From NCBI GenBank assembly GCA_026981975.1, contig JALSHV010000010.1, forward strand, positions 149,376 to 213,375: DNA of 64,000 bases, given 5' to 3'. Source of the DNA: Aquificaceae bacterium (GTDB lineage Bacteria; Aquificota; Aquificia; Aquificales; Aquificaceae). The notes under the pieces are model-generated. The model had not been told where the DNA came from, searched no databases, and worked only from the letters and a program-made list of their open reading frames with translations. A program made the position numbers and the translations under genes. This document shows, piece by piece, positions 47,673-55,677 of the stretch (the stretch's first letter is position 1; each line of letters opens with the position of its first letter).

Positions 47673-49824
47673 TATCCGTCTTGGTGATGAAAGCGGTTTT
47701 TTGAACAATTTGAGCTATGTTTGGAAATTTTCCTTTAATCTTCTCCATTTCACTTCTTATTCTTTTTAGTTCTTCCTTATCTTCTACAAAACCCTTAGGG
47801 CAAGAAGCTCCCACTATAATCCTTACCCAACCTTCTGGAAGTGGCACTTTAGACCAGGGTCTACCCTTACCATCAGGAAGCTTTACATCTACAAATGTTC
47901 TTCTGCACTCAACTGAACACCACCTGCAGGTAGTTTCTTCAGAAGTAGTTGTTCTGTATTCAAGATTTTCTATTACATCAAATCCTCTGAACCGTGTTGC
48001 TCCTGTGGTTTTTGTGTGTTCTAAAGCAACCAAGGCAGCTCCTATAGCTCCCGCTTCTCCGGGATAGGGATGTATAACTATTTCTGCGTCCGGGACTTTT
48101 GATTTGAGAAAGTCCACCTGAGATTTAACCACCGCTAAATTTCTGTGAGTTCCTCCTTGTAATATAAATTTTCTACCTATATCATTGAAGTTTGTTATAT
48201 TCCCTGCGTAAATCCAAACGTTATAGGGAAGTATATAACAAAGAGCAGCTAATATTTCTTCCGCATTCCAACCTTTTCTTTGCTGATTGACTATATCACT
48301 TTGCAGAAATACACCGCAACCCATTGTTAGCTTCGGCATCATGGTGGCTGAAAATGCTCTGTTGGCTATATCCTCAAGAGCTATCCCGAATCTCTCTGCA
48401 ACTCCCTGCAGAAAAGCACCGTTTCCTGAGGAACACTGGGAATTGAGTCTGAAATCTACAACAGCACCGTTTTTAATAATGATTATCTTTACATCAACTC
48501 CTCCCACATCACAGATACAGTCAGCATCTGGAAAGAAATGCAGTCCTGCGGTGGCATGGGCTACGGTTTCCACTATAGCTGTATCCGCTCCTAGTATATC
48601 CTTTAAAAGATCTTTTCCATAACCTGTGATTCCCAATGCTAAAATCTCTGCTTTTTTTGTTCTCTCCTTTATTTCTCTAAATATCCTCTTGGCATCTTCT
48701 ATAGGATTCCCTTTACTTAGAGCATAAGTGCTAAAAATTATTTCTCCTTTCTCTGATAAGCACACTGCTTTGGCGGTTGTTGAACCAAAATCACAACCTA
48801 TTACTACTTTTTTAACTTCCTCTGTAGACCAAATAGGGAGTGATGCTATTTGAGATTTGTATTTTTTAATGAACTCTTCAAGCTCATCTTTTGTTTTCCA
48901 CAAACCTTTTACTCCTTCCGCTTCCTTCTGTTTATACTGCCCTTCTTCTATCCACCATTTGAGCTTTTCTTTTCCTGTGTAAACTCCACCCGATTGAAAA
49001 GAAGCGGCAATGCTACATCCCATGGCTGCGTAGAAAAGTGCATTGGAAGGAACTTTAATAAGTTCTTCCGGAGATTTACCTTCGGGTAGTTTTATCCCTC
49101 TTTCCTTCCAGAGTTTACTTAAATGATATGTCCATGCTTCTCTCAGACCTTTAAAGAAAAGGTTAGGTCCTCCTAAGAGTAAAACTTCCGGTTTCGGAAC
49201 ATTTCCTTTAATCAAAACGGATAAATTTTGAATTACCACTGCCTCAAATAAACTTGCCACTATCTCCTCTACTGGAACTCCTGCTTTTAGAAGAGTATTT
49301 ATATCCGCTTCTGCAAATATACCGCATTTTGAACTAACTTTATGGATTTGTAAACCTTTGTATCCCATCTCCGATAGTCTTTCTAAAGAAAGCCCCATCT
49401 TACGGGCACATTTCTCTATGAAAGCACCTGTTCCACCAGCACAAACACTTTGCATAAAAACTTGTCTGGTTTTGTTTTTTCCTTCTCCTTTAAAGAATAT
49501 ACTCTTCATGTCTTCACCGCCTATTTCGCTTACAAATCTAACTTCCGGGTTTAATCTCTCCACAGCTTCCGCCACAGCCACCACTTCTTGAATAAAGCGC
49601 GCACCTATTAGAGTTCCGATAATACCCGCTCCAGAACCTGTGATGAAAACCCTGTCCCTTCCGGGTGTAAATCCTTTCTTTTCCAATCTAAGTAAAAACT
49701 CGTAAACTTTTTCAGCCTGTCTTGTGTTATGCCTTTCATAGGCTTTATCAATAATATTTCCTTTCAGATCTGTAAGAACGTATTTACAAGTAGTGCTTCC
49801 TACATCAAGACCTAAAATATACAT
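47656..49824 (-). CDS. double-ASKHA 2-hydroxyacyl-CoA dehydratase/benzoyl-CoA reductase activase homologue
   Basis: 722 residues with two tandem BadF/BadG/HgdC-type ATPase modules. Module 1 (1-250): LGLDVGSTTCKYVLTDL, SEIGGEDMK, the Fe-S Cys in QSVCAGGTGAFIEKC and SSKCGIFAEAD. Module 2 (320-590): IGCDFGSTTAKAVCLSEKG, CDVGGVDVK, NSQCSSGNGAFLQG and MGCGVFLQSD. Each module keeps the two Cys that hold a bridging 4Fe-4S cluster in homodimeric activases. The C-terminal 100 residues add a Cys cluster (TCRWCSVEC). ATP-driven low-potential electron donor, presumably for the adjacent protein; the true substrate is unknown. Confidence 0.88.
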   Translation of the reverse strand: MYILGLDVGSTTCKYVLTDLKGNIIDKAYERHNTRQAEKVYEFLLRLEKKGFTPGRDRVFITGSGAGIIGTLIGARFIQEVVAVAEAVERLNPEVRFVSEIGGEDMKSIFFKGEGKNKTRQVFMQSVCAGGTGAFIEKCARKMGLSLERLSEMGYKGLQIHKVSSKCGIFAEADINTLLKAGVPVEEIVASLFEAVVIQNLSVLIKGNVPKPEVLLLGGPNLFFKGLREAWTYHLSKLWKERGIKLPEGKSPEELIKVPSNALFYAAMGCSIAASFQSGGVYTGKEKLKWWIEEGQYKQKEAEGVKGLWKTKDELEEFIKKYKSQIASLPIWSTEEVKKVVIGCDFGSTTAKAVCLSEKGEIIFSTYALSKGNPIEDAKRIFREIKERTKKAEILALGITGYGKDLLKDILGADTAIVETVAHATAGLHFFPDADCICDVGGVDVKIIIIKNGAVVDFRLNSQCSSGNGAFLQGVAERFGIALEDIANRAFSATMMPKLTMGCGVFLQSDIVNQQRKGWNAEEILAALCYILPYNVWIYAGNITNFNDIGRKFILQGGTHRNLAVVKSQVDFLKSKVPDAEIVIHPYPGEAGAIGAALVALEHTKTTGATRFRGFDVIENLEYRTTTSEETTCRWCSVECRRTFVDVKLPDGKGRPWSKVPLPEGWVRIIVGASCPKGFVEDKEELKRIRSEMEKIKGKFPNIAQIVQKTAFITKTDIKALC

Positions 49825-49827
49825 AGC

Positions 49828-51333
49828 TTAAACTCTTCTCATTTTCTTGGCGATATACATCACATAATTTGCAGAAGTTCCCGCATATCCGTAGTGGGGG
49901 ATTTTCAGAAAAGCGCTTTTGAGGTTTGTATTTTCTTCCTCATAGTTTTTTATATCCTCCGGAGTTAAACCTGTTTTTTCCAAAACTTCTTCAAATTCCA
50001 AAGTAGCTCTTTTTTTAGCTTCTGTTAAAATCATCTGACATCTGGAAAGAGCGTGAACTTCTGCATCTCCCTTTATCTCTATGGGTGCATAGAGAAGATC
50101 TGGATACTTTCCGAGAACCGCCTGCATAGCTCCCGCAGACATAGTATTGGGAAGGCAACCGTAAGGAGAGAGTTCGCATACCATATGAGCGTGTTTATTG
50201 AAATATACGTAAAGAGCTTTACCTATGAGCATGTGTCCTTCTCCTCCCGCAAGCCTGAAGTGAAAAAAAGGATCTGCGAGCCTTTTAAGTTCTTCTTGCG
50301 GCGGGAGTGGATTGGGAATGTTTCCGAGAGATCTTCTAAGTCTGTTGTAAGTAAGGTGATAAAGCCAGATAAGGAATTTAAGAAGGTATTTCTTCAGGTA
50401 GTATCTCTTTACAAAGTCCTTGCTTTCTTCCATCTTCCACAGTTCCATGTGCATCAGATAATCCATCCAGACAGCAATCGGTGGAGGAATAACCTCTGCA
50501 CCTTCTTCCTCTAACCACTGTTTTATCCTATAGTTTCCTTCTCCTTCATGGGTTTGAAGCCAGAACTCTCCCGTTATTTTTACCTTAGGTTTTACTCTGA
50601 GCCTATCAACTTCTATTTCCTTCCACAGTTCTGCAATATCTCTAAGTGTTTTTACAAAATGAGAAGTGAGAATATGCCATGCTAAGGATTTCCACTTGCC
50701 CTCTACAACAGGCTTTTTTCTCAAACTCTCATAAGCGAGCTCCACACTTTCTTTAAGAACACGTTCCGTATTTCCTTCTTTAACTTCATAAGGCCTTGTT
50801 GCGTATTCCATGTCTGTAAGAAGATCTCCCATGAATACAGCATAAAGAAGTCCTAATGTAAGGGAAGTGGTTATTTCAAGCCCCCCCTCTTCCTGTTCCA
50901 TTTTTAGAATATCCACCAAGAAAAGTCTGAAATCTCTAAGATCCGTTCCTTCAAGAACCCTTTCATAAGATTCGTGATACTGTCCAAATCTACAAGGTCC
51001 ACAAGCTCCTGCTGTTACAAAGACGTAATTATCCTTTACTACTTCTCTACCCTCTTTTTCAACTCTGTCCTTAAGAAAACGAGCTAAATTTCCAGCTGTA
51101 AATATTGCAGGGCAACAAGCGCCGGGATCTATAAACTCCTTACCTACGTCAAGATCTTCTCTTTTTATCTGCGGAAGAGGTTTTGCTCTGTATCCAGCGT
51201 TTTCAAGAACTGCCTGCATCAGACGTTCGTGTTTCCATGTAAGCCCACCGAAAATAAGGGTTACTTTCTCCTTTTCCTCTGGCTTAAGAGGCCTTGGCCT
51301 ATACGCTCTATAATGCTCCGTTGTCCCTATCAT
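49828..51333 (-). CDS. 2-hydroxyglutaryl-CoA-dehydratase-D-like / DUF2229-type protein, partner of the activase
   Basis: 501 residues. Conserved Cys motifs of the dehydratase-like half found in large activase-related proteins: EFIDPGACCPAIFTAGNL, VFVTAGACGPCRFGQYHE, and CELSPYGCLPNTMSAGAM, which could ligate a 4Fe-4S cluster; also GEFWLQTHEGEGNYRIKQWLEEEGAEV. In many bacteria this region and the double ASKHA module form a single protein of about 1400 residues; here they are separate genes 3 nt apart. Its start overlaps the tetR stop by 26 nt behind a GGGGGG ribosome-binding site. Reaction unknown. Confidence 0.8.
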   Translation of the reverse strand: MIGTTEHYRAYRPRPLKPEEKEKVTLIFGGLTWKHERLMQAVLENAGYRAKPLPQIKREDLDVGKEFIDPGACCPAIFTAGNLARFLKDRVEKEGREVVKDNYVFVTAGACGPCRFGQYHESYERVLEGTDLRDFRLFLVDILKMEQEEGGLEITTSLTLGLLYAVFMGDLLTDMEYATRPYEVKEGNTERVLKESVELAYESLRKKPVVEGKWKSLAWHILTSHFVKTLRDIAELWKEIEVDRLRVKPKVKITGEFWLQTHEGEGNYRIKQWLEEEGAEVIPPPIAVWMDYLMHMELWKMEESKDFVKRYYLKKYLLKFLIWLYHLTYNRLRRSLGNIPNPLPPQEELKRLADPFFHFRLAGGEGHMLIGKALYVYFNKHAHMVCELSPYGCLPNTMSAGAMQAVLGKYPDLLYAPIEIKGDAEVHALSRCQMILTEAKKRATLEFEEVLEKTGLTPEDIKNYEEENTNLKSAFLKIPHYGYAGTSANYVMYIAKKMRRV

Positions 51334-51913
51334 AACAGCCCCCCCTGCCTGTTTTCCAAATCCCCCTTACTCCGAAGTCAACCAGTTCCTTTGCTATTTT
51401 GTAGGTATCTATATCTTCTTCTTTATCCAAGAAACCACTTACAGTTTCTTTCACAGCTCCAAGAATTACCCTTGCCATTAGTTCTGTATTACAGGGTCTT
51501 ATAACTCCTATCAGAATACCTTTGTTCAATGAACCTTTTATCATTTCCAAAATATCCTCAAAAAACTTATCTATGACAAAGAAAAGATTAGGATCGCTAT
51601 TTCTCTGAAGCACTATGCGCGCAAGTTCCCTTTCTTCAAGAGTGAAGTCTAAAACTCTTGCTATGTTTTCCGTTATCTGTTCAAGGGGATCTTCAGATAG
51701 ATTTATCACTTTTATCCTTTTTTTAAGTTCCTCTACAACTTCTTTAAGAAGTTCTTTGAAAATTTCTTCTTTACTTCTAAAGTAAAGGTAAAATGTTCCT
51801 CTGGCAACACCTGCTCTGTTTATAATGTGGGAGATTTGAGCTTCATGGTATCCTTTTTCGGAAAAAACTCTTTTTGCTGCTTCAAGAAGCCTACCTCTAG
51901 TTTGAACTGACAT
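51308..51913 (-). CDS. TetR/AcrR-family transcriptional regulator
   Basis: 201 residues. The N-terminal DNA-binding domain has RGRLLEAAKRVFSEKGYHEAQISHIINRAGVARGTFYLYFRSKEEIF, a textbook TetR helix-turn-helix; the C-terminal helical ligand domain (about 60-195) is variable. It is the first gene of a three-gene operon with the dehydratase-like protein and its activase, and a perfect palindrome covers its start codon, so it most likely represses its own operon in response to a (perhaps CoA-linked) ligand. Confidence 0.92.
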   Translation of the reverse strand: MSVQTRGRLLEAAKRVFSEKGYHEAQISHIINRAGVARGTFYLYFRSKEEIFKELLKEVVEELKKRIKVINLSEDPLEQITENIARVLDFTLEERELARIVLQRNSDPNLFFVIDKFFEDILEMIKGSLNKGILIGVIRPCNTELMARVILGAVKETVSGFLDKEEDIDTYKIAKELVDFGVRGIWKTGRGGCYDRDNGAL

Positions 51914-51919
51914 GTCAGT
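51906..51919. promoter_or_regulatory. perfect 14-bp palindrome over the tetR start codon (putative operator)
   Basis: ACTGACATGTCAGT is a perfect inverted repeat centred on the ATG of the TetR gene (51913-51911 on the minus strand). Its size and TGAC-N2-GTCA character fit TetR-family operators. A bound repressor would block initiation at a promoter whose start is at or near the ATG. Confidence 0.6.
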
Positions 51920-51952
51920 CTATTAAGATAATGAAGTTAAAAAGTAAAAGTT

Positions 51953-51970
51953 TTATGATGAATATCATAA
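51953..51970. promoter_or_regulatory. 7-bp inverted repeat in the tetR-flgN divergent gap
   Basis: TTATGAT-GAAT-ATCATAA is a perfect inverted repeat with a 4-nt spacer, 44 nt before the flgN-like start and 40 nt before tetR. AT-rich, so it could be chance, a regulator site or part of a promoter. No convincing sigma-28 or sigma-54 promoter is visible in the 100-nt gap. Confidence 0.3.
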
Positions 51971-52013
51971 TCTTATGAAAAATTTCCCGAATTAGACGAA
52001 AGTAATAAAAGAG

Positions 52014-52271
52014 ATGAATGAGCATCTAAAACAAAAGCTTGGAGAAATCAGGGAAAGGTTAATGGATCCCTTTAACGTTGAATACTTAGAAAAAGATTTC
52101 AAGGAACTGTATGAACTGATAAAAAAAGCTCCTGCGGAGGATACGTATCTTATAAAAAAAGAATTTGAAGAAATAAGGAAACTCCTTTTTAGGAATCTAT
52201 CGCTTATAGCAGGTGGTCTTAAGCCTCTTTTAGAAAGAGAAAAAGGAAGTCTTTTTTCTCGGAGGGTATAA
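52014..52271 (+). CDS. short FlgN-like flagellar chaperone
   Basis: 85 residues, all helical (LKQKLGEIRERLMDPFNVEYLEKDFKELYELIKKAPAEDTYLIKKEFEEIRKLLFRNL). No motif identifies it alone. Position directly before flgK, with a one-base overlap, and the helical character match FlgN, the export chaperone for FlgK and FlgL, though FlgN is usually about 140 residues. Weak ribosome-binding site. Confidence 0.55.
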   Translation: MNEHLKQKLGEIRERLMDPFNVEYLEKDFKELYELIKKAPAEDTYLIKKEFEEIRKLLFRNLSLIAGGLKPLLEREKGSLFSRRV

Positions 52272-53860
52272 TGTTCGGTGCTTCCTTTGGAATAATATCG
52301 CAAGCACTTGATATATACAGGAAAGCTCTTGATATACACAACAGAAATGTGCTTAATGCCAACAATCCAGATTACGTAGAAGAAAATCCTGTTATAGAAA
52401 GTTTTGCTCCTGTAGGGATAAAATTCTCAGAGGTAAGGAGAGATCAGAACATATACTACTTAAATTTGAGAAATTCAAAACTTTCCACAACCAGTTACTT
52501 AGAAGAGAGAAGCAGTATGCTTTCCAACGTTGAAGGCATATTTCAGGAGCTGTTTGAAGGAACAGGTATAAACGATTACACCAACAGGTTCTTCAAAGCC
52601 TATTTAGACTTAATGAAAGATCCCACTAACAGAGGAGGGAAAGAAGAACTCTTTTATTCAGCTCGCAGTCTCTCTGATTTTTTGAAGAACAAAGCCAAAG
52701 ACATAGACAGCTTAGACAACAGTGTTGATTTCAGCCTTAGAAGGGTTACTTCCCGTATAAATGAACTGGTAAGAAAAATTTACAACATTAACAGAGAAAT
52801 AACTGTTATGTATGCTCAAACCTACGCCCGTGGAAGAGATTACAAAAACTTCTTGGACACAAGGGACAAATATATAAGGGAACTGTCTGAACTCATAAAC
52901 ATAGACATTCGGGAAGATGAAATAGGTAGGGTGAAAATAATCACTTCCGGAGGTTTTGCTCTTGTGGATTTTCAGAGTAACTATTGGAATTTAGAATACG
53001 CAGCAGGGAAAGTATACTGGAAATCCAAGGAAGGCAACAATACAGATATTACAGATATTCTAAAGGGAGGAAAGTTAAAAGCTTTACTGGATTCAAGAAA
53101 GGATCTTCAAAGATTTAAAGGAGAAATTGAAAGTATAGCAAATTATCTTATTTCCACTGTAAAAATTCCCAGATCCAATAGCGGGACTTGGTATCTCATA
53201 AAAAACGTAGAAGATCCTACTCAACCACTTTCTGTTTACGGACTTGACGGTAATCTTGAATTTTACGATAACTCTACCGATCCACCTACTTTGATTTCTT
53301 CCATCAATGCATACGGGAGTTTAAGTCTTAACGATTTGGCTACAACCATAAACACCGATCCCGCTTTGAATACAGTTGGATTCTCCGCAACAGTGATAAG
53401 CAATCCGGACGGAACATACACTTTGAGAATAGAAAACTCCGATCCCAGATATTCAGTGATGGATTCAGGCGGTAACTTCTTTGAAAGTTCCCCAGTATTT
53501 ACGGGCAGTGGACTCTCAGACATAGAACCTGTTAATACTCTCAGAGACGATTTAGAGGATATTGATTTTTCCCTAACAGACACTTTCAGTGAATTCGGTA
53601 ACAAATGGTGGGACGATACAAAGGGTTTGGTGAACGATCTTATAAAAGACATATCAACAACTCAAGCAGATGTTAAAGACAAACTCAGAATAGAAACAGC
53701 TCTTTTAGAAGCTCTGGATCGTAAACTGAAAGAAATGCAAGGTGTTTCCATAGACAAAGAATTCATGGAACTTATGAAAATCCAAAGGACTTATGAAGCT
53801 GTTGCAAAAATAGTAACCGCTGTAGATGAACTTCTTCAAACAACCTTGAGAATGGTGTGA
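52271..53860 (+). CDS. flgK: flagellar hook-associated protein 1 FlgK
   Basis: 529 residues. Conserved N-terminus (IISQALDIYRKALDIHNRNVLNANNPDYVEENPVI) and C-terminus (GVSIDKEFMELMKIQRTYEAVAKIVTAVDELLQTTLRMV) form the D0/D1 coiled coil of axial proteins. The middle includes IYNINREITVMYAQTYARGRDYKNFLDTRDKYIRELSELI. Residues about 304-391 form an inserted domain nearly identical in pattern to one in FlgL. It forms the hook-filament junction. GGAGG overlaps the end of the flgN-like gene. Confidence 0.92.
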   Translation: MFGASFGIISQALDIYRKALDIHNRNVLNANNPDYVEENPVIESFAPVGIKFSEVRRDQNIYYLNLRNSKLSTTSYLEERSSMLSNVEGIFQELFEGTGINDYTNRFFKAYLDLMKDPTNRGGKEELFYSARSLSDFLKNKAKDIDSLDNSVDFSLRRVTSRINELVRKIYNINREITVMYAQTYARGRDYKNFLDTRDKYIRELSELINIDIREDEIGRVKIITSGGFALVDFQSNYWNLEYAAGKVYWKSKEGNNTDITDILKGGKLKALLDSRKDLQRFKGEIESIANYLISTVKIPRSNSGTWYLIKNVEDPTQPLSVYGLDGNLEFYDNSTDPPTLISSINAYGSLSLNDLATTINTDPALNTVGFSATVISNPDGTYTLRIENSDPRYSVMDSGGNFFESSPVFTGSGLSDIEPVNTLRDDLEDIDFSLTDTFSEFGNKWWDDTKGLVNDLIKDISTTQADVKDKLRIETALLEALDRKLKEMQGVSIDKEFMELMKIQRTYEAVAKIVTAVDELLQTTLRMV

Positions 53861-53870
53861 GGTATTAAAG

Positions 53871-55316
53871 ATGAAAGTGCCGGATAACTTACTTTACTCA
53901 ATTTTCCAGCAGCAGGACGAAAGGATAAGAAGAGAAATAGCCAGAAAAACTATAGAAATATCAACAGGGAGAAGGATACACAATTTATCCGATGATCCAC
54001 CTGCTACTTTTAACGTTATCAATCTTCGTCAGGAAATATCTCAGCTTTCACAGTTCTCCAAGAACAGATTGTTCGCTGATGTAAATTTAACCTACGCAGA
54101 CCTTACCTTAGAAAAAATGTCCAATAAAGTTAAGTGGTTGTATGTGAAAGCGGTTCAGGCAAAGAATGAAATACATACAGCGGATTCTCTTAGATCCCTT
54201 GCAGTTGAATTTACAGAGGCTATAGACTTTTTGTTGGACAGAGCTAATGAAAAACTGGGAGAAAACTATATATTTTCCGGATCTGCTCTTACTACAAAAC
54301 CCTTTGACTCTAACTTTAACTACTTAGGCTCCTCGGAGAGTTTTAACGTCCAGATAGATGAAGCAAACTTTACTGAAGTTTTTTTACCCGGTAATAGAGT
54401 TTTTGATACAAATGTTTACCAACTCAATACACTCTTTGATAATCCGTCATCTAATTTGGGTGTGTCGGGAACTATTACAGTTTCCTACAATACCACCACA
54501 GTAACAGCTGATTACGGTAGAGGAATATGGTATCTTACAGCAAAAGTTACTGATCCCGATGTCCCTCTTTCTTCCTATGGGCTTGACGGAGATCTTGTTC
54601 TATACGACAGTGGAATGAACGAAATTTCAAGGATAAACAACTACGGAAATATAAGCCTGAATGATCTTATAACTCAGATAAATACCACCTTCGGTGGTGA
54701 AAATATAACCGCTTCCCTTGTAAACAATCCCGACGGTAGCTACACACTAAGAGTAGAAGATACAGACGTTCCGCCTAATAACTTTATAACCGATACAGGA
54801 GAAAATATACTTGAAAACAACACTCTAAAAAATTTCGTAAAGATTTTCAATGCCCTTTCCCCTCCAGATTTAACCGCCTTCATGCACCAAGTTCCTGATG
54901 GGCGTTATACACTACGCCTTATACCCTCAGAAGCAGAAACCTTTATAAATATATCCTTTACAGGATCAGCCTTGGGAGATTTTTACACTCTCAATATTTT
55001 TCAACTTTTGGGAGAAGTAAAGGAAAAACTAAAATCAGCCTATTCCCCCGATGAATCAGACATTATGGCTATTCAAAGAAGTTACGATATTATAACCTCA
55101 AGACGTTCCGAAATAGGAAGTATTCTTTCACAGGTAAAGGCTCAGGAAAAGATTCAGGAAAACAAAATGGATATTCTCAGAAAACAAAAATCTGATAATG
55201 AGGACGCAGATCTTTCCGAGAGTATAATGGAATACACAAGATACAGAATGGCTTACGATGCTCTTATGAAAATAATAGCGGATACAAGGGATATGACAAT
55301 TTTAAAATATCTGTAA
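53871..55316 (+). CDS. flgL: flagellar hook-associated protein 3 FlgL
   Basis: 481 residues, much longer than the roughly 300 of enterobacterial FlgL. Flagellin-like N-terminus (MKVPDNLLYSIFQQQDERIRREIARKTIEISTGRRIHNLSDDPPATFNVI, with LGENYIFSGSALTTKPFD) and C-terminus (IGSILSQVKAQEKIQENKMDIL, SIMEYTRYRMAYDALMKIIADTRDMTILKYL). The extra length is in the middle: residues about 218-299 repeat the domain found in FlgK (GIWYLTAKVTDPDVPLSSYGLDG, NNPDGSYTLRVED). Second junction protein between hook and filament. Confidence 0.92.
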   Translation: MKVPDNLLYSIFQQQDERIRREIARKTIEISTGRRIHNLSDDPPATFNVINLRQEISQLSQFSKNRLFADVNLTYADLTLEKMSNKVKWLYVKAVQAKNEIHTADSLRSLAVEFTEAIDFLLDRANEKLGENYIFSGSALTTKPFDSNFNYLGSSESFNVQIDEANFTEVFLPGNRVFDTNVYQLNTLFDNPSSNLGVSGTITVSYNTTTVTADYGRGIWYLTAKVTDPDVPLSSYGLDGDLVLYDSGMNEISRINNYGNISLNDLITQINTTFGGENITASLVNNPDGSYTLRVEDTDVPPNNFITDTGENILENNTLKNFVKIFNALSPPDLTAFMHQVPDGRYTLRLIPSEAETFINISFTGSALGDFYTLNIFQLLGEVKEKLKSAYSPDESDIMAIQRSYDIITSRRSEIGSILSQVKAQEKIQENKMDILRKQKSDNEDADLSESIMEYTRYRMAYDALMKIIADTRDMTILKYL

Positions 55317-55658
55317 TTATTCTTCCTCTGTGAAAGCGCTTAAGATGGTTTCAATTATAGATATTATTACAGATATTATATTCGCAGCAAGCGCGCCTTG
55401 TGCCAATCCTATGGCTTCTTTTGGATCACCTGAAAAGAAGAGGAAAAGAGCGGGTATAAGGTGAAGATCTGCTACAAGACTGGAAGCGAGCATCTCCGTA
55501 GAGAGAACTCTCCCTTCTCCTATTTTCAGAATAGTTGCAGCAAGATTAGTTGCTACTGTGATAACTAACTCGTAAGGATTAGGGCTAGTAATAAAGCTAA
55601 TGTTGGTGGTCAGAGCCATTAAAATGAAGAAATCTGTCACTATTTTCTTGTATCTCAT
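55317..55658 (-). CDS. small membrane protein, DUF6394-like
   Basis: 113 residues, three or four hydrophobic segments (FFILMALTTNISFI, ELVITVATNLAATILKIG, LIPALFLFFSGDP, LAANIISVIISIIETILSAF) and an acidic C-terminus TEEE. The mix of membrane helices and ATNLAATILKIGEGR recalls DUF6394 proteins known from Aquificae and Epsilonproteobacteria; no function is known. It lies 19 nt after a RCK potassium channel on the same strand, so it may be an accessory subunit. The stop is adjacent to the flgL stop. Confidence 0.6.
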   Translation of the reverse strand: MRYKKIVTDFFILMALTTNISFITSPNPYELVITVATNLAATILKIGEGRVLSTEMLASSLVADLHLIPALFLFFSGDPKEAIGLAQGALAANIISVIISIIETILSAFTEEE

Positions 55659-55677
55659 GCTTTTACAAATAAAAAGT

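Noticed and set aside
50053-50514. 153-aa plus-strand ORF opposite the dehydratase-like gene.
   Set aside because: Antisense shadow with no recognisable motif; the minus-strand frame has conserved Cys motifs.
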